Shown piece by piece: positions 7,359 to 16,135 of a DNA stretch of 53,293 nucleotides. The first letter of the stretch is position 1; every line of letters starts with the position of its first letter. The notes beneath the pieces are model-generated. The model did no database searches and was not told the origin of the DNA. It worked only from the letters and a program-made list of their open reading frames with translations. Position numbers and translations under genes: made by a program. Source of the DNA: Neisseria sp. (lineage in GTDB: Bacteria > Pseudomonadota > Gammaproteobacteria > Burkholderiales > Neisseriaceae); assembly GCA_030538415.1 (NCBI GenBank), contig JAUNTY010000015.1, positions 1-53,293 on the forward strand, given 5' to 3'.

Positions 7359-8807
7359 TTACAGCTTGATTTCGCGGCTTTCGCCGTTAACTGTTTCCAC
7401 AATCGAGAACGTTTTCGCCTGGGTGTCGGCGGTCATCACGGCCACGGTGTTTTCGGCGGCGTTGTTCCAGCTGATTTCGATTTCGTTTTCACCCAGCGCT
7501 TTCACGGCAAATTCGCCGTCAAAGGCTTTGCTGGTGTTGCGGAATTTCAGCAGCTTGAACAATTGTTGTACCACCGGGCGTTGCACGGTTGCGTCGATTT
7601 CGTCCAAGGTGTAGTAGTGGCGGTTGATGTTGCGGCCTTCCTTGGTTTTTTCCAGCAATTCGATGTCGTTTTCACCGGCGAGCAGGCCGACGTAGTAAAT
7701 CTGCGGGATGCCGGGGGCGAAGCATTGCAACACGCGGGCGAGCAGGTAGGCCTGATCGTTGTTGCCGAGCGCGGAATAATAGGTGCAGTTGATTTGGTAA
7801 ATATCCAAATTGTTGTATTCGGCGCTGCTGTATTTTTTCTTCACGTTCGCGCCTTGGGCATACAGCGCTTCGCGGGTGGCTTCGCATTCTTCGTCGGTCA
7901 TCAGGTCTTTGACATCGACCACGCCGATGCCGTCGTGCGTATCCAAGGTGGTGAACTGTTTGCGCGGGCAGATTTCCATCCAATGCACGAGGCGGTCGAC
8001 ACGGCCGCTGAAGAGGGTGTGCAACACCAGCATCGGCAGCGCGAAATCGTAAACATAATAATCGTGTTCGGCGATTTTGAGCTGGATGGTGTAATGCTCG
8101 TGGATTTCGGGCAACACGGTCACGTTGTGCGCATCCAGCACGTCGGTGCATTCTTTCAGGGTTTCCCAGATTTCCGGTTCGACGAAGAAGCAGTTGGTGC
8201 CGATTTTTTTATTGGCGTAGGCAAAGGCATCAAGGCGGATGATGGACGCGCCTTGTTTGCTCAAAAATTCGAGGTTGTTTTTGATGAATTTTTTGGTGGT
8301 GGCGGTGGTTACGTCCAAATCGACTTGCTGCTCGTCAAAGGTACACCATACTTTTTCGGCAGTGCCGTCGGCAAATTCGGCCATGCGGTAGGGCGCGCGC
8401 GGTTTGCGTTTGTAAATCAGATCGACTTGCTCTTCGGTCGGCTCGCCATTGGGCCAGAAGTTTTTGTAGCGGATAAAGAGGTCGGCGTATTCGGAAGCGT
8501 CTTTTTTCTCGAGAAAATCTTGGAAATAAGGCGATTGGGCGGAGATGTGGTTGACCATGAAGTCAAACATCAAATAGTAATCTTCGGCCAGCGCATTCAC
8601 ATCTTCCCAGCCGCCGAATGCGGGATCGACTTTGGTGTAATCCATCGGCGCGAAACCGCGGTCGCCGGAAGAGGGGAAAAACGGCAGGATGTGCACGCCG
8701 CCGACCACGTCTTTCAACGGGCCTTGCAATACTTTTTTCAGGTCTTTCAGATTGTTACCCAGGCTGTCGGCGTAGGTAATCAGCATGGCTTCGTTTTTTA
8801 ACTGCAT
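7359..8807 (-). CDS. Sucrose phosphorylase (GH13_18)
   Basis: A 482-residue cytoplasmic enzyme that splits sucrose with phosphate to glucose-1-phosphate and fructose. It aligns by eye along its whole length with Bifidobacterium sucrose phosphorylase: [11 protein letters not shown] start, [17 protein letters not shown], nucleophile D193 (IIRLDAFAY), acid/base E234 (LPEIHEHY), transition-state stabiliser D292 ([11 protein letters not shown]) and [10 protein letters not shown]. The start at 8807 is preceded by CAGGACGAC; the frame is open further upstream without family similarity. No sucrose transporter, fructokinase or sugar regulator is adjacent. Close relatives act on glucosylglycerate or sucrose-6F-phosphate, so substrate range is not certain. 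Confidence 0.9.
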   Translation of the reverse strand: MQLKNEAMLITYADSLGNNLKDLKKVLQGPLKDVVGGVHILPFFPSSGDRGFAPMDYTKVDPAFGGWEDVNALAEDYYLMFDFMVNHISAQSPYFQDFLEKKDASEYADLFIRYKNFWPNGEPTEEQVDLIYKRKPRAPYRMAEFADGTAEKVWCTFDEQQVDLDVTTATTKKFIKNNLEFLSKQGASIIRLDAFAYANKKIGTNCFFVEPEIWETLKECTDVLDAHNVTVLPEIHEHYTIQLKIAEHDYYVYDFALPMLVLHTLFSGRVDRLVHWMEICPRKQFTTLDTHDGIGVVDVKDLMTDEECEATREALYAQGANVKKKYSSAEYNNLDIYQINCTYYSALGNNDQAYLLARVLQCFAPGIPQIYYVGLLAGENDIELLEKTKEGRNINRHYYTLDEIDATVQRPVVQQLFKLLKFRNTSKAFDGEFAVKALGENEIEISWNNAAENTVAVMTADTQAKTFSIVETVNGESREIKL

Positions 8808-9150
8808 GGTTGTCGTCCTGTGGAAGTGATGGGAATAGGGGTATTGCCGGTGCGCAGTCCGATTGTACAGCAGCCGGATTGCAGGCGGCTGACAAAAAAA
8901 GACACCGATGTCATTAGGCGGAATCATATCAAGTGAGGCGGGCAAGTCAATCGCTAAAAGGCAAAAAAATGTTAGTTTGCCGATGCGGATTGATGCAGCG
9001 CAAATTTCAGACGGCCATGTTATCTGGTTGCGAAAAATTACCCCCGTCTTTTGGTTGTCGGGTTGTTGCTGCCAACAGGTGCAATGCTGCTGGTGTTCGT
9101 TTTGCGAATCGGTTAAAATACGTTCACTTTGTAAAGTTTTGAAAGTCGCC
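8808..9150. other. Divergent intergenic region, sucrose phosphorylase / polyene cluster
   Basis: 343 bp holding the promoters of the leftward sucrose phosphorylase and of the rightward pigment-type operon. Base composition is lower in GC than the flanking genes. TTAAAAT at about 9113-9119 could be a -10 box for the operon. One DUS lies near 9007. No operator or repeat is recognised. Confidence 0.4.
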
Positions 9151-9894
9151 ATGATTCAGGCCGAGCCAGCTTGCCGTTTTTCTTTCCGCATTGCCGCGAT
9201 GCGTGCGGTGTGTCCGCATTTTGCCGCGCCGGAAGATTGGCAGACTTGGGCGCGGGACGGGGCATTTGATGCGGCGGCGGTCTATAAGCCCGCGCTGGAT
9301 TTTCTGCCGGCGATGCAGCGCCGCCGCTTGGGTGTGTCTGCGCGTTTGGTATTCGATGCGGCTTGGCCGCTGGCCGAAGCGCATCCGCCTTGCCCTATGG
9401 TGTTTGCCTCGCACGACGGCGAGCTGAACCGCAGCGTGGAATTGTGGCTGGGCTTGCTGCGCGAGGGCAGCGTGTCGCCGACTTCGTTTGGTTTGTCGGT
9501 GCACAATGCGCTGGCGGGGCAATGGTCGATGTTGCGCGGCGACATGAGCGAGAATACGGCTTTGTCGGTGCGCTGCGACGGTTTGGAAACCGCCTTGGCC
9601 GAGGCTTATGCCTTGCTGCAAGAGGGCGCGGAACGGGTGTTGGTGGTGGTGGCGGACGAGCCGCTCAAAAGCGAATACGCCGTTGCCGCCGAGCGCGCGC
9701 CGTTTGCTTATGCGCTGGCGATGATGGTGGAAGCGGGCGACGATTACACGCTGAGCCTGATGCCGTCTGAAAAAGTTTTGCCGAATCAGGCAGGCTATGA
9801 CGGCGCACTCGATTGGCTGCGTTTTACTTATTCAGACGGCCTCGAACACCGGCAACATTACGACACGCGCGCGTGGCTGTGGCAGAAAAAATGA
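9151..9894 (+). CDS. Beta-ketoacyl synthase-like chain-length factor (aryl polyene type)
   Basis: A 247-residue protein of the short ketosynthase-like family (PF13723-type), the first gene of an APE-type operon. It has the thiolase-fold half with [15 protein letters not shown] and [10 protein letters not shown] but lacks the Cys-His-His catalytic set of true ketosynthases. In aryl polyene systems such a protein (ApeC) pairs with an active ketosynthase as a chain-length factor. The short length is normal for the family, not a truncation. The start at 9151 is chosen because the similarity begins there; the frame is open about 80 codons further upstream. Its stop overlaps the next start (ATGA). 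Confidence 0.8.
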   Translation: MIQAEPACRFSFRIAAMRAVCPHFAAPEDWQTWARDGAFDAAAVYKPALDFLPAMQRRRLGVSARLVFDAAWPLAEAHPPCPMVFASHDGELNRSVELWLGLLREGSVSPTSFGLSVHNALAGQWSMLRGDMSENTALSVRCDGLETALAEAYALLQEGAERVLVVVADEPLKSEYAVAAERAPFAYALAMMVEAGDDYTLSLMPSEKVLPNQAGYDGALDWLRFTYSDGLEHRQHYDTRAWLWQKK

Positions 9895-10652
9895 AACAGC
9901 GATTGGATTATTGGCGCCGCTTTTTCGCCACGCTGTTCGGCTTCGTGCTTTTCGGCGTGGCAGGGGTATTGTTCAAACTGGCCTTGCTGCCTTATACGCT
10001 GAAAAGCACCCGCAGCGATGTGGCGCGGCAGTTGCAGGCACGGCGGTTGGTGGGCGGCGTGTGGCGGTTTTTCGTGCGCTATCTGGTTTGGTCGGGCGTG
10101 TTGAGCGTCAACTTCAACGGGCTGGAGAAGCTGGGCAGGGCGGGGCAGTTGGTGTTGGCAAACCATCCTTCCTTGCTCGATGTGGTGTTGCTCATCAGCC
10201 ACGAGCCGCGCTTAAACTGCATCGTCAAAAAAGATTTGCTTGCCAATCCCGCCATGAAAAGCCCGATTTTGGCAACGGGCTATCTGCCCAACGACGAATC
10301 GATGGAAATGATGGAAGAGGTGGATGCCGTGCTCAAAGGCGGCCAGAGCCTGCTGATTTTCCCCGAAGGCACGCGCACGGGCTGGGACGGGCAGGTGAAG
10401 CTGCATCGCGGCGCGGTTTCCATCGGTTTGCGCAGCGCCGAAGTGATGACGCCGGTGGTGATTAAAATGACCCCGCCGAATTTCAAAAAAGGCCAGCCGT
10501 GGTATAAAATCCCGCCGCAAAAAATCCATTACGAGATTACCGTCGGCGAGGATATTCATCCGCAAACATGGCTCGCCGAAAAGCCGCTGCCGATTGCGGC
10601 GCGGCGCTTAAACGATTACCTGCAAGACTATTTTATACGGGAAACAACATGA
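9891..10652 (+). CDS. 1-acylglycerol-3-phosphate-type acyltransferase (PlsC-like), polyene cluster
   Basis: A 253-residue membrane-bound acyltransferase. An N-terminal hydrophobic segment (about 10-35) precedes the acyl-acceptor motif NHPSLLD (HX4D) and the FPEGTR motif. In aryl polyene clusters this family is thought to transfer acyl or polyene chains to a glycerolipid-type anchor. It overlaps both neighbours by 4 bp (ATGA at each end), so translation is coupled with the ketosynthase-like gene and the first ACP. Confidence 0.85.
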   Translation: MKQRLDYWRRFFATLFGFVLFGVAGVLFKLALLPYTLKSTRSDVARQLQARRLVGGVWRFFVRYLVWSGVLSVNFNGLEKLGRAGQLVLANHPSLLDVVLLISHEPRLNCIVKKDLLANPAMKSPILATGYLPNDESMEMMEEVDAVLKGGQSLLIFPEGTRTGWDGQVKLHRGAVSIGLRSAEVMTPVVIKMTPPNFKKGQPWYKIPPQKIHYEITVGEDIHPQTWLAEKPLPIAARRLNDYLQDYFIRETT

Positions 10653-10909
10653 GTTTGGAAAATCAAATCAAAGAATTAATTATCGACAGCCTCGGCCTCG
10701 AAGACCTCACCGCCGCCGACATCGAAACCGATGCGCCGCTGTTTGGCGACGACGGCCTCGGCCTCGATTCGGTCGATGCGCTGGAATTGGGCTTGGCGGT
10801 GCAAAAAGCGTTCGGCTTCCAGATGGAGGGCGAGCAGCAAAACCTGCGCGAACATTTCACCAGCGTGCAAACCCTCGCCGATTTCGTGCGCAGCCAGCAG
10901 GCGCAGTGA
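10649..10909 (+). CDS. Acyl carrier protein 1, polyene cluster
   Basis: An 86-residue ACP with the 4'-phosphopantetheine attachment serine at S41 (GLGLDSVDALEL). It carries growing acyl chains in the cytoplasm. The sequence differs clearly from housekeeping AcpP (DSLDTVEL). It overlaps the preceding acyltransferase by 4 bp and is followed 10 bp later by a second ACP. Paired ACPs are characteristic of aryl polyene systems (ApeE/ApeF in Xenorhabdus), where one loads the aryl starter and both serve elongation. Confidence 0.9.
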   Translation: MSLENQIKELIIDSLGLEDLTAADIETDAPLFGDDGLGLDSVDALELGLAVQKAFGFQMEGEQQNLREHFTSVQTLADFVRSQQAQ

Positions 10910-10919
10910 GGAGCAGAGC

Positions 10920-11168
10920 ATGACCGAACAAGAAATCCGCCAAATCCTCACCGATGCCTTGGTGAACTTATTTGAAATCGAACCCGAACGCATCGCCCCC
11001 GACACCAATCTCTACGAAGATTTGGAAATCGACAGCATCGACGCGATTGATTTGATCGACTACATCAAACGCCAAACCGGCCGCAAGCTCTTGGCGGAAG
11101 ACTTCCGCAGCGTGCGCACCGTTGAAGACGTGGTGCAGGCGGTGTTGCGCAAAAACGCGGCGGAATAA
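10920..11168 (+). CDS. Acyl carrier protein 2, polyene cluster
   Basis: An 82-residue ACP with attachment serine S39 in EIDSIDAIDL. A strong RBS (GAGGAGCAG) precedes the start. It is more acidic and more AcpP-like than ACP 1 and is probably the second carrier of the polyene synthase. Its stop codon TAA directly abuts the GTG start of the next gene. Confidence 0.9.
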   Translation: MTEQEIRQILTDALVNLFEIEPERIAPDTNLYEDLEIDSIDAIDLIDYIKRQTGRKLLAEDFRSVRTVEDVVQAVLRKNAAE

Positions 11169-11708
11169 GTGCGCCTCGTCGCCAAAATCGCCCTCGGCGC
11201 CGTGAGCGCGGCCTACCCCTTATTGTGGTATTTCGGCCGCGACCACGGCGCTTTTTATTGGCTCGCCGCGTTGATGGCCGCGCTGTGGGGCATCCGCGCC
11301 TGCGCCGCACCCACGCGCGGGCAGCGGCTGGTGGCGCTTTTATTGTGCGCCTTTTTCGCCGCCGTATTGCTGCTGCGGCTGCCGCAAAGTATGTATTGGT
11401 ATCCCGTGTGGGTGAGCCTGCTGATGCTGGCCTTGTTTGGCGGCAGCCTGTTTGCCAAACAAAGCCTGATTGAGCGCCTCGCCCGTTTGCAACATCCCGA
11501 CCTGCCGCCCGAAGGCGTGCGCTACACCCGCCGCGTCACCCAAATCTGGTGCGTGTTTTTTATTCTGAACGCCGCCACCGCCGCCGCGTTGGTGTGGCTG
11601 GAGCGGCATGACTGGTGGGCGGTTTACACCGGCCTGCTGTCGTATGGCTTGATGGGCTTGCTCTTGGGCGGGGAATGGCTGTATCGGAAGAAGGTGTTGG
11701 GGCTTTAA
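11169..11708 (+). CDS. COG4648-type inner-membrane protein, polyene cluster
   Basis: A 179-residue polytopic membrane protein with about five hydrophobic segments, starting at GTG immediately after the ACP stop. It belongs by pattern and position to the conserved membrane protein of aryl polyene clusters (ApeG-like), sometimes misnamed a DNA gyrase subunit in annotations. No enzymatic motif is visible; a role in holding the synthase or ligase at the membrane is a guess. It is followed by a DUS and a Correia-like repeat that separate this five-gene block from the ligase gene. Confidence 0.7.
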   Translation: MRLVAKIALGAVSAAYPLLWYFGRDHGAFYWLAALMAALWGIRACAAPTRGQRLVALLLCAFFAAVLLLRLPQSMYWYPVWVSLLMLALFGGSLFAKQSLIERLARLQHPDLPPEGVRYTRRVTQIWCVFFILNAATAAALVWLERHDWWAVYTGLLSYGLMGLLLGGEWLYRKKVLGL

Positions 11709-11731
11709 GGCCGTCTGAAAGGTTTATCCGA

Positions 11732-11837
11732 TATAGTCGAAGATGTAGTTTCTGCTACGGCGTTGGCTCGCCTTGTCGTACTATCTGTACTGCCTGCGGC
11801 TCGCCGCCTTGTATCAGAATCTACATCTCCGACTATA
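11732..11837. mobile_element. Correia-like repeat inside the polyene cluster
   Basis: 106 bp with ends TATAGTCGAAGATGTAG and CTACATCTCCGACTATA and a full-length core. It sits between the COG4648-type and ligase genes and could introduce a promoter or an RNase III site that splits the operon. Confidence 0.85.
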
Positions 11838-11992
11838 TTTGTTTCCAAGCCATAAACTGCGTTGTTGCGGAATCCGATGATTGATAAAGTCTTTTAAAAT
11901 GATTTGCGGTGAAGCGCTTATTAATCGCCGCAAATTCTGCGGTGATTAAACCAGCCAATCGCTGCAAAGGCCGTCTGAAAACAAAAAAGCAT

Positions 11993-13714
11993 ATGCAGAA
12001 ACTATCCGAAATCTTATCCCCCGAATTGCCCCAAAACGACTTGATCGCCGTCCGTCCCGATTGGACGCGTGCCGATTTTAACCGGGCGGTGTTTTATCTT
12101 TCAGGCCGTCTGAAAGCGAAAAATATCGGCACGGCGGCGTTGTGGTTTGACGATGCGGCGCAATTTGCCTGTGCGCTGCTGGCGGCCTGGCACGCGGGCA
12201 TCAAAGTGTTGCTGCCGCCGAATCTGGCGGCGGAAAACCGCGCGTGGGCGGCACGGGAGGCGCAATGCTGGCTCACTAATGTGCCCGAAGTGCAGGCGTT
12301 TTCAGACGGCCTCGAAGTGGTTTTTACCGCAAACGAATTAGCAGAGATGCCGTCTGAATGCAATGCACCCGCCGATAACAGCCGTTTGCCCGAAAACGCC
12401 GAAGCATGGTTGAAAACGTCCGGCTCCGGCGGCGCGGCGCAATTGGTGGTGAAAACGCTGGCGCAGATGCAGGCCGAAGCCTTGGCCTTGGCTGAATTAT
12501 TGCCGTTTGCGGCGGAAAAAGCGGTGGCTGTGGGCAGCGTCAGCCCGCAGCATCTGTATGGCTTGACCTTCCGTTTTGCCGTGCCGCTCACTTTGGCTTG
12601 GCCGCTGTCGCGCGGGCAGCAGGTTTACCCCGAAACGCTGTTGGCGGAAAGCGCGGCACACTCGAAATCGGTGTGGATTGCCAGCCCCGCGCTGCTCAAC
12701 CGTTTGGGTGGGGCGCGCAATTGGCAGGGTTTGCGCGGCAAGTTGGCGGGCATCGTGTCGGCGGGCGGCGCATTGCCGCAGGCGACGGCGGATTTGCTCG
12801 GCGAAGCGGCGGTGCGGCCTTTTGAGATTTACGGCAGCACCGAAACCGGCGTCATCGCCTCGCGCCAGTTTCAGACGGCCTGGCAGCCCTTGCCGCAAGT
12901 GGCGGTCGGCCAAAACGAGGCCGGCGCATTGTGGGCGGAATCGCCGTGGAGCGCGGGCAGACAACAGACGGCAGACATCATCGAAATGCAGCCCGACGGT
13001 TTCGCCTTGCTCGGCCGCGCCGACCGCATCATCAAATTTGAAGACAAGCGCGTATCGCTGGTGCAGATCGAACACGATTTGTTGGCGCACGTATGGGTGG
13101 CCGACGCTCATTGCGGCCTGCATCCGCAGCACAAACGCTTGGCGGTGTGGCTGGCCTTGAATGCAGACGGCATCGAAGCCCTGCGCGAACAAGGCCGCGC
13201 GGCGGTGGCGGCGGCTTTGAAACAACACATCGCCGCCTCGCAAGACACCATCGCCGTGCCGCGCTATTGGCGTTTCGCCGATGCCTTGCCGCGCAACGCC
13301 CAATCGAAAATCGCCGCCGCGGATTTTCAGACGGCCTTTGTGGAAAGCACCACCACGCCGCCATGGCCGTCTGAAATGCAGCAAATCGCCGCAAACGAAT
13401 GGCAGACCACAAGCCGCGTGCCGCTGGATTTGCTGTATTTCGGCGGCCATTTCGCCAAATTCCCGCTTGTGCCGGGTGTGGTGGAGCTGCAATGGGTGCG
13501 CGATTTGGCGGCGCGTTTCGACTGGGGCGGCCAGAGCGTGGTGCGGGTGGAAAACCTCAAATACCAACAGTTTCTGCGCCCGCATGATGAAATTTTGCTG
13601 CATTTGAAATACGATGCAGATAAAAACAAGCTCACGTTCAAATTGGAGAACCAGGAGGCGGTGTGCGCTTCGGGGCGGATTGTGTTTGGTGGGTTTGCGG
13701 CGGAGGCCGTCTGA
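11993..13714 (+). CDS. Adenylating acyl ligase fused to a hotdog dehydratase (ApeH-ApeI-like)
   Basis: A 573-residue two-domain protein. Residues 1-450 are an adenylate-forming ligase: TSGSGGAAQLVVK (143-154), the aryl-binding/ATP motif YGSTET (280-285), GRADRIIKFEDKRVS (341-355) and the C-terminal lysine K439 (NAQSK). Residues about 470-570 are a FabA/FabZ-like hotdog dehydratase with GGHFAKFPLVPGV (His486). In the aryl polyene pathway the ligase activates an aryl acid onto an ACP and the dehydratase forms double bonds. The start at 11993 is the first ATG that gives a sensible domain start, but the RBS is weak. Six in-frame DUS copies lie in the gene, and a seventh supplies the stop codon (GCC GTC TGA). 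Confidence 0.82.
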   Translation: MQKLSEILSPELPQNDLIAVRPDWTRADFNRAVFYLSGRLKAKNIGTAALWFDDAAQFACALLAAWHAGIKVLLPPNLAAENRAWAAREAQCWLTNVPEVQAFSDGLEVVFTANELAEMPSECNAPADNSRLPENAEAWLKTSGSGGAAQLVVKTLAQMQAEALALAELLPFAAEKAVAVGSVSPQHLYGLTFRFAVPLTLAWPLSRGQQVYPETLLAESAAHSKSVWIASPALLNRLGGARNWQGLRGKLAGIVSAGGALPQATADLLGEAAVRPFEIYGSTETGVIASRQFQTAWQPLPQVAVGQNEAGALWAESPWSAGRQQTADIIEMQPDGFALLGRADRIIKFEDKRVSLVQIEHDLLAHVWVADAHCGLHPQHKRLAVWLALNADGIEALREQGRAAVAAALKQHIAASQDTIAVPRYWRFADALPRNAQSKIAAADFQTAFVESTTTPPWPSEMQQIAANEWQTTSRVPLDLLYFGGHFAKFPLVPGVVELQWVRDLAARFDWGGQSVVRVENLKYQQFLRPHDEILLHLKYDADKNKLTFKLENQEAVCASGRIVFGGFAAEAV

Positions 13715-13733
13715 AAAGATTTTGCGGTTTGGC

Positions 13734-13911
13734 TATAGTAAAATCTGTGAAAAAACGAACTATCGCAGCCCGTCATTCCGGCGCAGGCCGGAATCCACGG
13801 TTCAACTCCTGTAACATATTGTTTTAATAAAATTACCTAAGCGGAAAAATGGATTCCGGCCTGCGCCGGAATGACGGGCTGTAATAGCTTGTTTTTATGA
13901 ATTTCACTATA
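13734..13911. mobile_element. TATA-ended element carrying inverted dRS3-like repeats
   Basis: Ends are TATAGTAAAATCTGTGA and a loose inverse ATGAATTTCACTATA. Inside, CGTCATTCCGGCGCAGG-type blocks are present twice, inverted, around an AT-rich spacer. This is a variant of the neisserial dRS3/NIME pattern. It separates the ligase-dehydratase from the glycosyltransferase. Confidence 0.65.
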
Positions 13912-13997
13912 TCCGTCCTGCGTAAATGAACTGTTTCAGACGGCCTCAAATATTCCGATTTGATTGTTTGAGCGATTCGTCATGTAAAGATTAAAAA

Positions 13998-14723
13998 ATG
14001 AATATTCTGGCACTTATCCCGCACTACAACCATGCCGCCACCGTCGGCAAAGTGGCCGCCGGCATGCGCGGTTTCGGCTTGGATGTGTTGATTGTCGATG
14101 ACGGCTCGGCGGCGGCATGCAAAACCGTATTGGAAGCTTTGAACGCTTCAGACGGCATCAGCGTGCTGTATCGCGCGGCAAACGGCGGCAAGGGCGCGGC
14201 GGTGAAAAGCGGCTTGGATTATGCGGCGCAACACGGTTACAGCCATATTTTGCAGGTCGATGCCGATGCGCAACACCATCTGCCCGATGCGGAAAAATTA
14301 ATCCGCGCGGCTGAAGCGCAGCCGCAGGCGGTGGTGTGCGGCTGGCCGCAATACGGCGAAGATGCGCCCAAATCACGCCTTTACGGCCGCAAAATCACCG
14401 ATTTTTGGAATATGATCAATACCGGCAGCGGCGACCTCAAAGACGGCATGTGCGGCTTCCGCCTCTATCCCGTCGCCTCTGCCTTGCAAGTGGTGCGCGA
14501 AGAACGGGTGGGCGAGCGCATGGATTTCGACACCGAAATTCTGGTGCGCCTCTATTGGCGCGGCGTGGCGATGGTGTGGATTAAAACGCCGGTGCAATAC
14601 GCCGCCGACGGCATTTCCCATTTCGACGCCTGGCACGATAATGTGCGCATCAGCAAAATGCACGCGCGGCTGTTTTTCGAGATGCTGGCGCGGCGGCTGT
14701 CGGGGCGTTGGCGCAAAGATTGA
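13998..14723 (+). CDS. Family 2 glycosyltransferase (dolichol-phosphate-mannose-synthase-like), polyene cluster
   Basis: A 241-residue GT-A glycosyltransferase with IPHYNH start, VDDGSAAA, GGKGAAVKSGLDYA and the metal-binding DADAQH. In Xenorhabdus-type aryl polyene clusters a similar domain is fused to an acyltransferase (ApeJ); here it is a separate gene followed 14 bp later by an acyltransferase. It probably adds a sugar in the lipid anchor of the polyene. The last residues are basic (RRLSGRWRKD). A DUS lies between this stop and the next start. Confidence 0.85.
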   Translation: MNILALIPHYNHAATVGKVAAGMRGFGLDVLIVDDGSAAACKTVLEALNASDGISVLYRAANGGKGAAVKSGLDYAAQHGYSHILQVDADAQHHLPDAEKLIRAAEAQPQAVVCGWPQYGEDAPKSRLYGRKITDFWNMINTGSGDLKDGMCGFRLYPVASALQVVREERVGERMDFDTEILVRLYWRGVAMVWIKTPVQYAADGISHFDAWHDNVRISKMHARLFFEMLARRLSGRWRKD

Positions 14724-14737
14724 GGCCGTCTGAAACC

Positions 14738-15700
14738 ATGAATACGAAATCCCACCACTGGGCGGCGCAGCAGGAGCGCGGCAACCGCTTGTTTCTCGGC
14801 ATCACCACGCTGATGGTGCGCTGGTTGCCCGCATTTCTGATGAAGCCCTGCATCTGGTTTGTGGTCGGCTATTTCTACCTGACCGCGCCGAAGCCGCGCC
14901 GCAACATCGCCCGTTATCAGGCGCGGTTGCGGGCGGTGTATCCCGATGCACCGCTGCCGGAACGGGCGGCGGTGTTCCGCCAGTTTGTCGCCTTTGGGCG
15001 GGCGGTGTGCGACCGTTTTGCCGTGTGGCAGCGCAAAATCCGCTATGAAGATTTGGTGTTGCACGACCCCGATAATGTCTATGCCGATATGGATGCGGCG
15101 GGCGGGCGCGGCCATGTGTTTGTCTGCTCGCACGTCGGTAATGTCGAAATCTGCCGCGCGCTGGTGTCGCATCATCAGGGTTTCAAGCTCAATGTGTTGG
15201 TGCACAGCCGCCATGCCGAGGCGTTTAACGAGGCGTTGGTGAAAGCGGGGGCAGACCGCATTCAGTTGATTCAGGTCACGGATTTGGATGCGGCGCTGAT
15301 GATGGAACTCAACCGCCGCCTTGATGCGGGCGAATGGCTGGCGATTGCCGCCGACCGCGTGCCGGTTCGCGGTGAAAAAACCGTGCCGGTGGATTTTTTG
15401 GGCGCGAAAGCCGAAATGCCGCAAGGCGCGTGGCTGCTGGCGGGTTTGCTGAAAACGCAGATTCATACTTTATTCTGCATTTGGGAAAACGGCCGCTATC
15501 AACTCAAATTGCGCCGTTTTGCCGATGCTTCGGGCTGGAAACGCGGCGAGCGCGCCGAAAAAGTGGCCGCCGCCGCGCAAGCCTTTGCCGACCGCCTCGC
15601 CGAAGAATGCGCGCGCACGCCCCTGCAATGGTTTAATTTTTACGATTTCTGGAAAGACGAAGCCGATGGCCAAACACGTTTACTGCCGCCACAGCCTTGA
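14738..15700 (+). CDS. LpxL/HtrB-like acyltransferase, polyene cluster
   Basis: A 320-residue membrane-associated acyltransferase (COG4261-like). An N-terminal hydrophobic stretch (about 15-45) is followed by the acceptor motif SHVGNVE (HX4E), the form used by lipid A late acyltransferases. The middle block DRVPVRGEKTVPVDFLG is also typical. It likely attaches the polyene or a fatty acid to the glycosylated anchor. The start at 14738 directly follows a DUS. The 3' end overlaps the thioesterase gene by 35 bp in another frame, suggesting coupled translation. Confidence 0.8.
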   Translation: MNTKSHHWAAQQERGNRLFLGITTLMVRWLPAFLMKPCIWFVVGYFYLTAPKPRRNIARYQARLRAVYPDAPLPERAAVFRQFVAFGRAVCDRFAVWQRKIRYEDLVLHDPDNVYADMDAAGGRGHVFVCSHVGNVEICRALVSHHQGFKLNVLVHSRHAEAFNEALVKAGADRIQLIQVTDLDAALMMELNRRLDAGEWLAIAADRVPVRGEKTVPVDFLGAKAEMPQGAWLLAGLLKTQIHTLFCIWENGRYQLKLRRFADASGWKRGERAEKVAAAAQAFADRLAEECARTPLQWFNFYDFWKDEADGQTRLLPPQP

Positions 15701-16103
15701 AATGGAAGTGCCTTTTTTCGATGTCGATGCCATGCACATCGTGTGGCACGGCCATTATGTGAAATACCTCGAAGTCGCCCGCTGCGCGTTTTTGTCGGCG
15801 ATTGATTACGACTACACCGAAATGGGGCGGCAGGGCTTCAGCTGGCCGGTGGTGCAGCTCAATCTGAAATACGTGAAGCCCGCCCGCTTCGGCCAGAAAA
15901 TCCGCGTTGATTTGGCGGTGGTGGAAATCGAAAGCTGCCTGCGCATCGACTACACCATTGTTGATGCCGAAAGCGGCGCAAAACTCACCAAAGCCTCGAC
16001 CACGCAGGTGGCGGTGTCGCTGGCAAACGGCGAAATGCAGTTTCAAACGCCGCCGAGCTGGTTGGACGCGGTGGCGCGGCATGGCGGTTTTCAGGCCGTC
16101 TGA
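15666..16103 (+). CDS. YbgC/4HBT-type acyl-ACP thioesterase, polyene cluster
   Basis: A 145-residue hotdog thioesterase. The family motif with the catalytic aspartate is FFDVDAMHIVWHGHYVKYLE near residues 17-36. In aryl polyene clusters a thioesterase of this type (ApeK) releases or edits ACP-bound chains. It starts inside the preceding acyltransferase gene. Its stop codon is part of a DUS (CAG GCC GTC TGA), so the last residues QAV are encoded by the uptake signal. Confidence 0.85.
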   Translation: MAKHVYCRHSLEMEVPFFDVDAMHIVWHGHYVKYLEVARCAFLSAIDYDYTEMGRQGFSWPVVQLNLKYVKPARFGQKIRVDLAVVEIESCLRIDYTIVDAESGAKLTKASTTQVAVSLANGEMQFQTPPSWLDAVARHGGFQAV

Positions 16104-16135
16104 AACGGCAGATAGGATGACAGGAGATTGAATCC

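Noticed and set aside
7563-8801. 412-codon plus-strand frame opposite sucrose phosphorylase
   Set aside because: Shadow of the real gene; Val/Phe/Gly-rich with no motif.
9151-9894. Ketosynthase-like gene as a truncated pseudogene
   Set aside because: About 250 residues is the normal size of the chain-length-factor-like family in aryl polyene clusters, and the gene is in-frame and translationally coupled.
15666-15700. Frameshift between acyltransferase and thioesterase genes
   Set aside because: Both proteins have complete, family-length domains; the 35-bp overlap is normal operon coupling.
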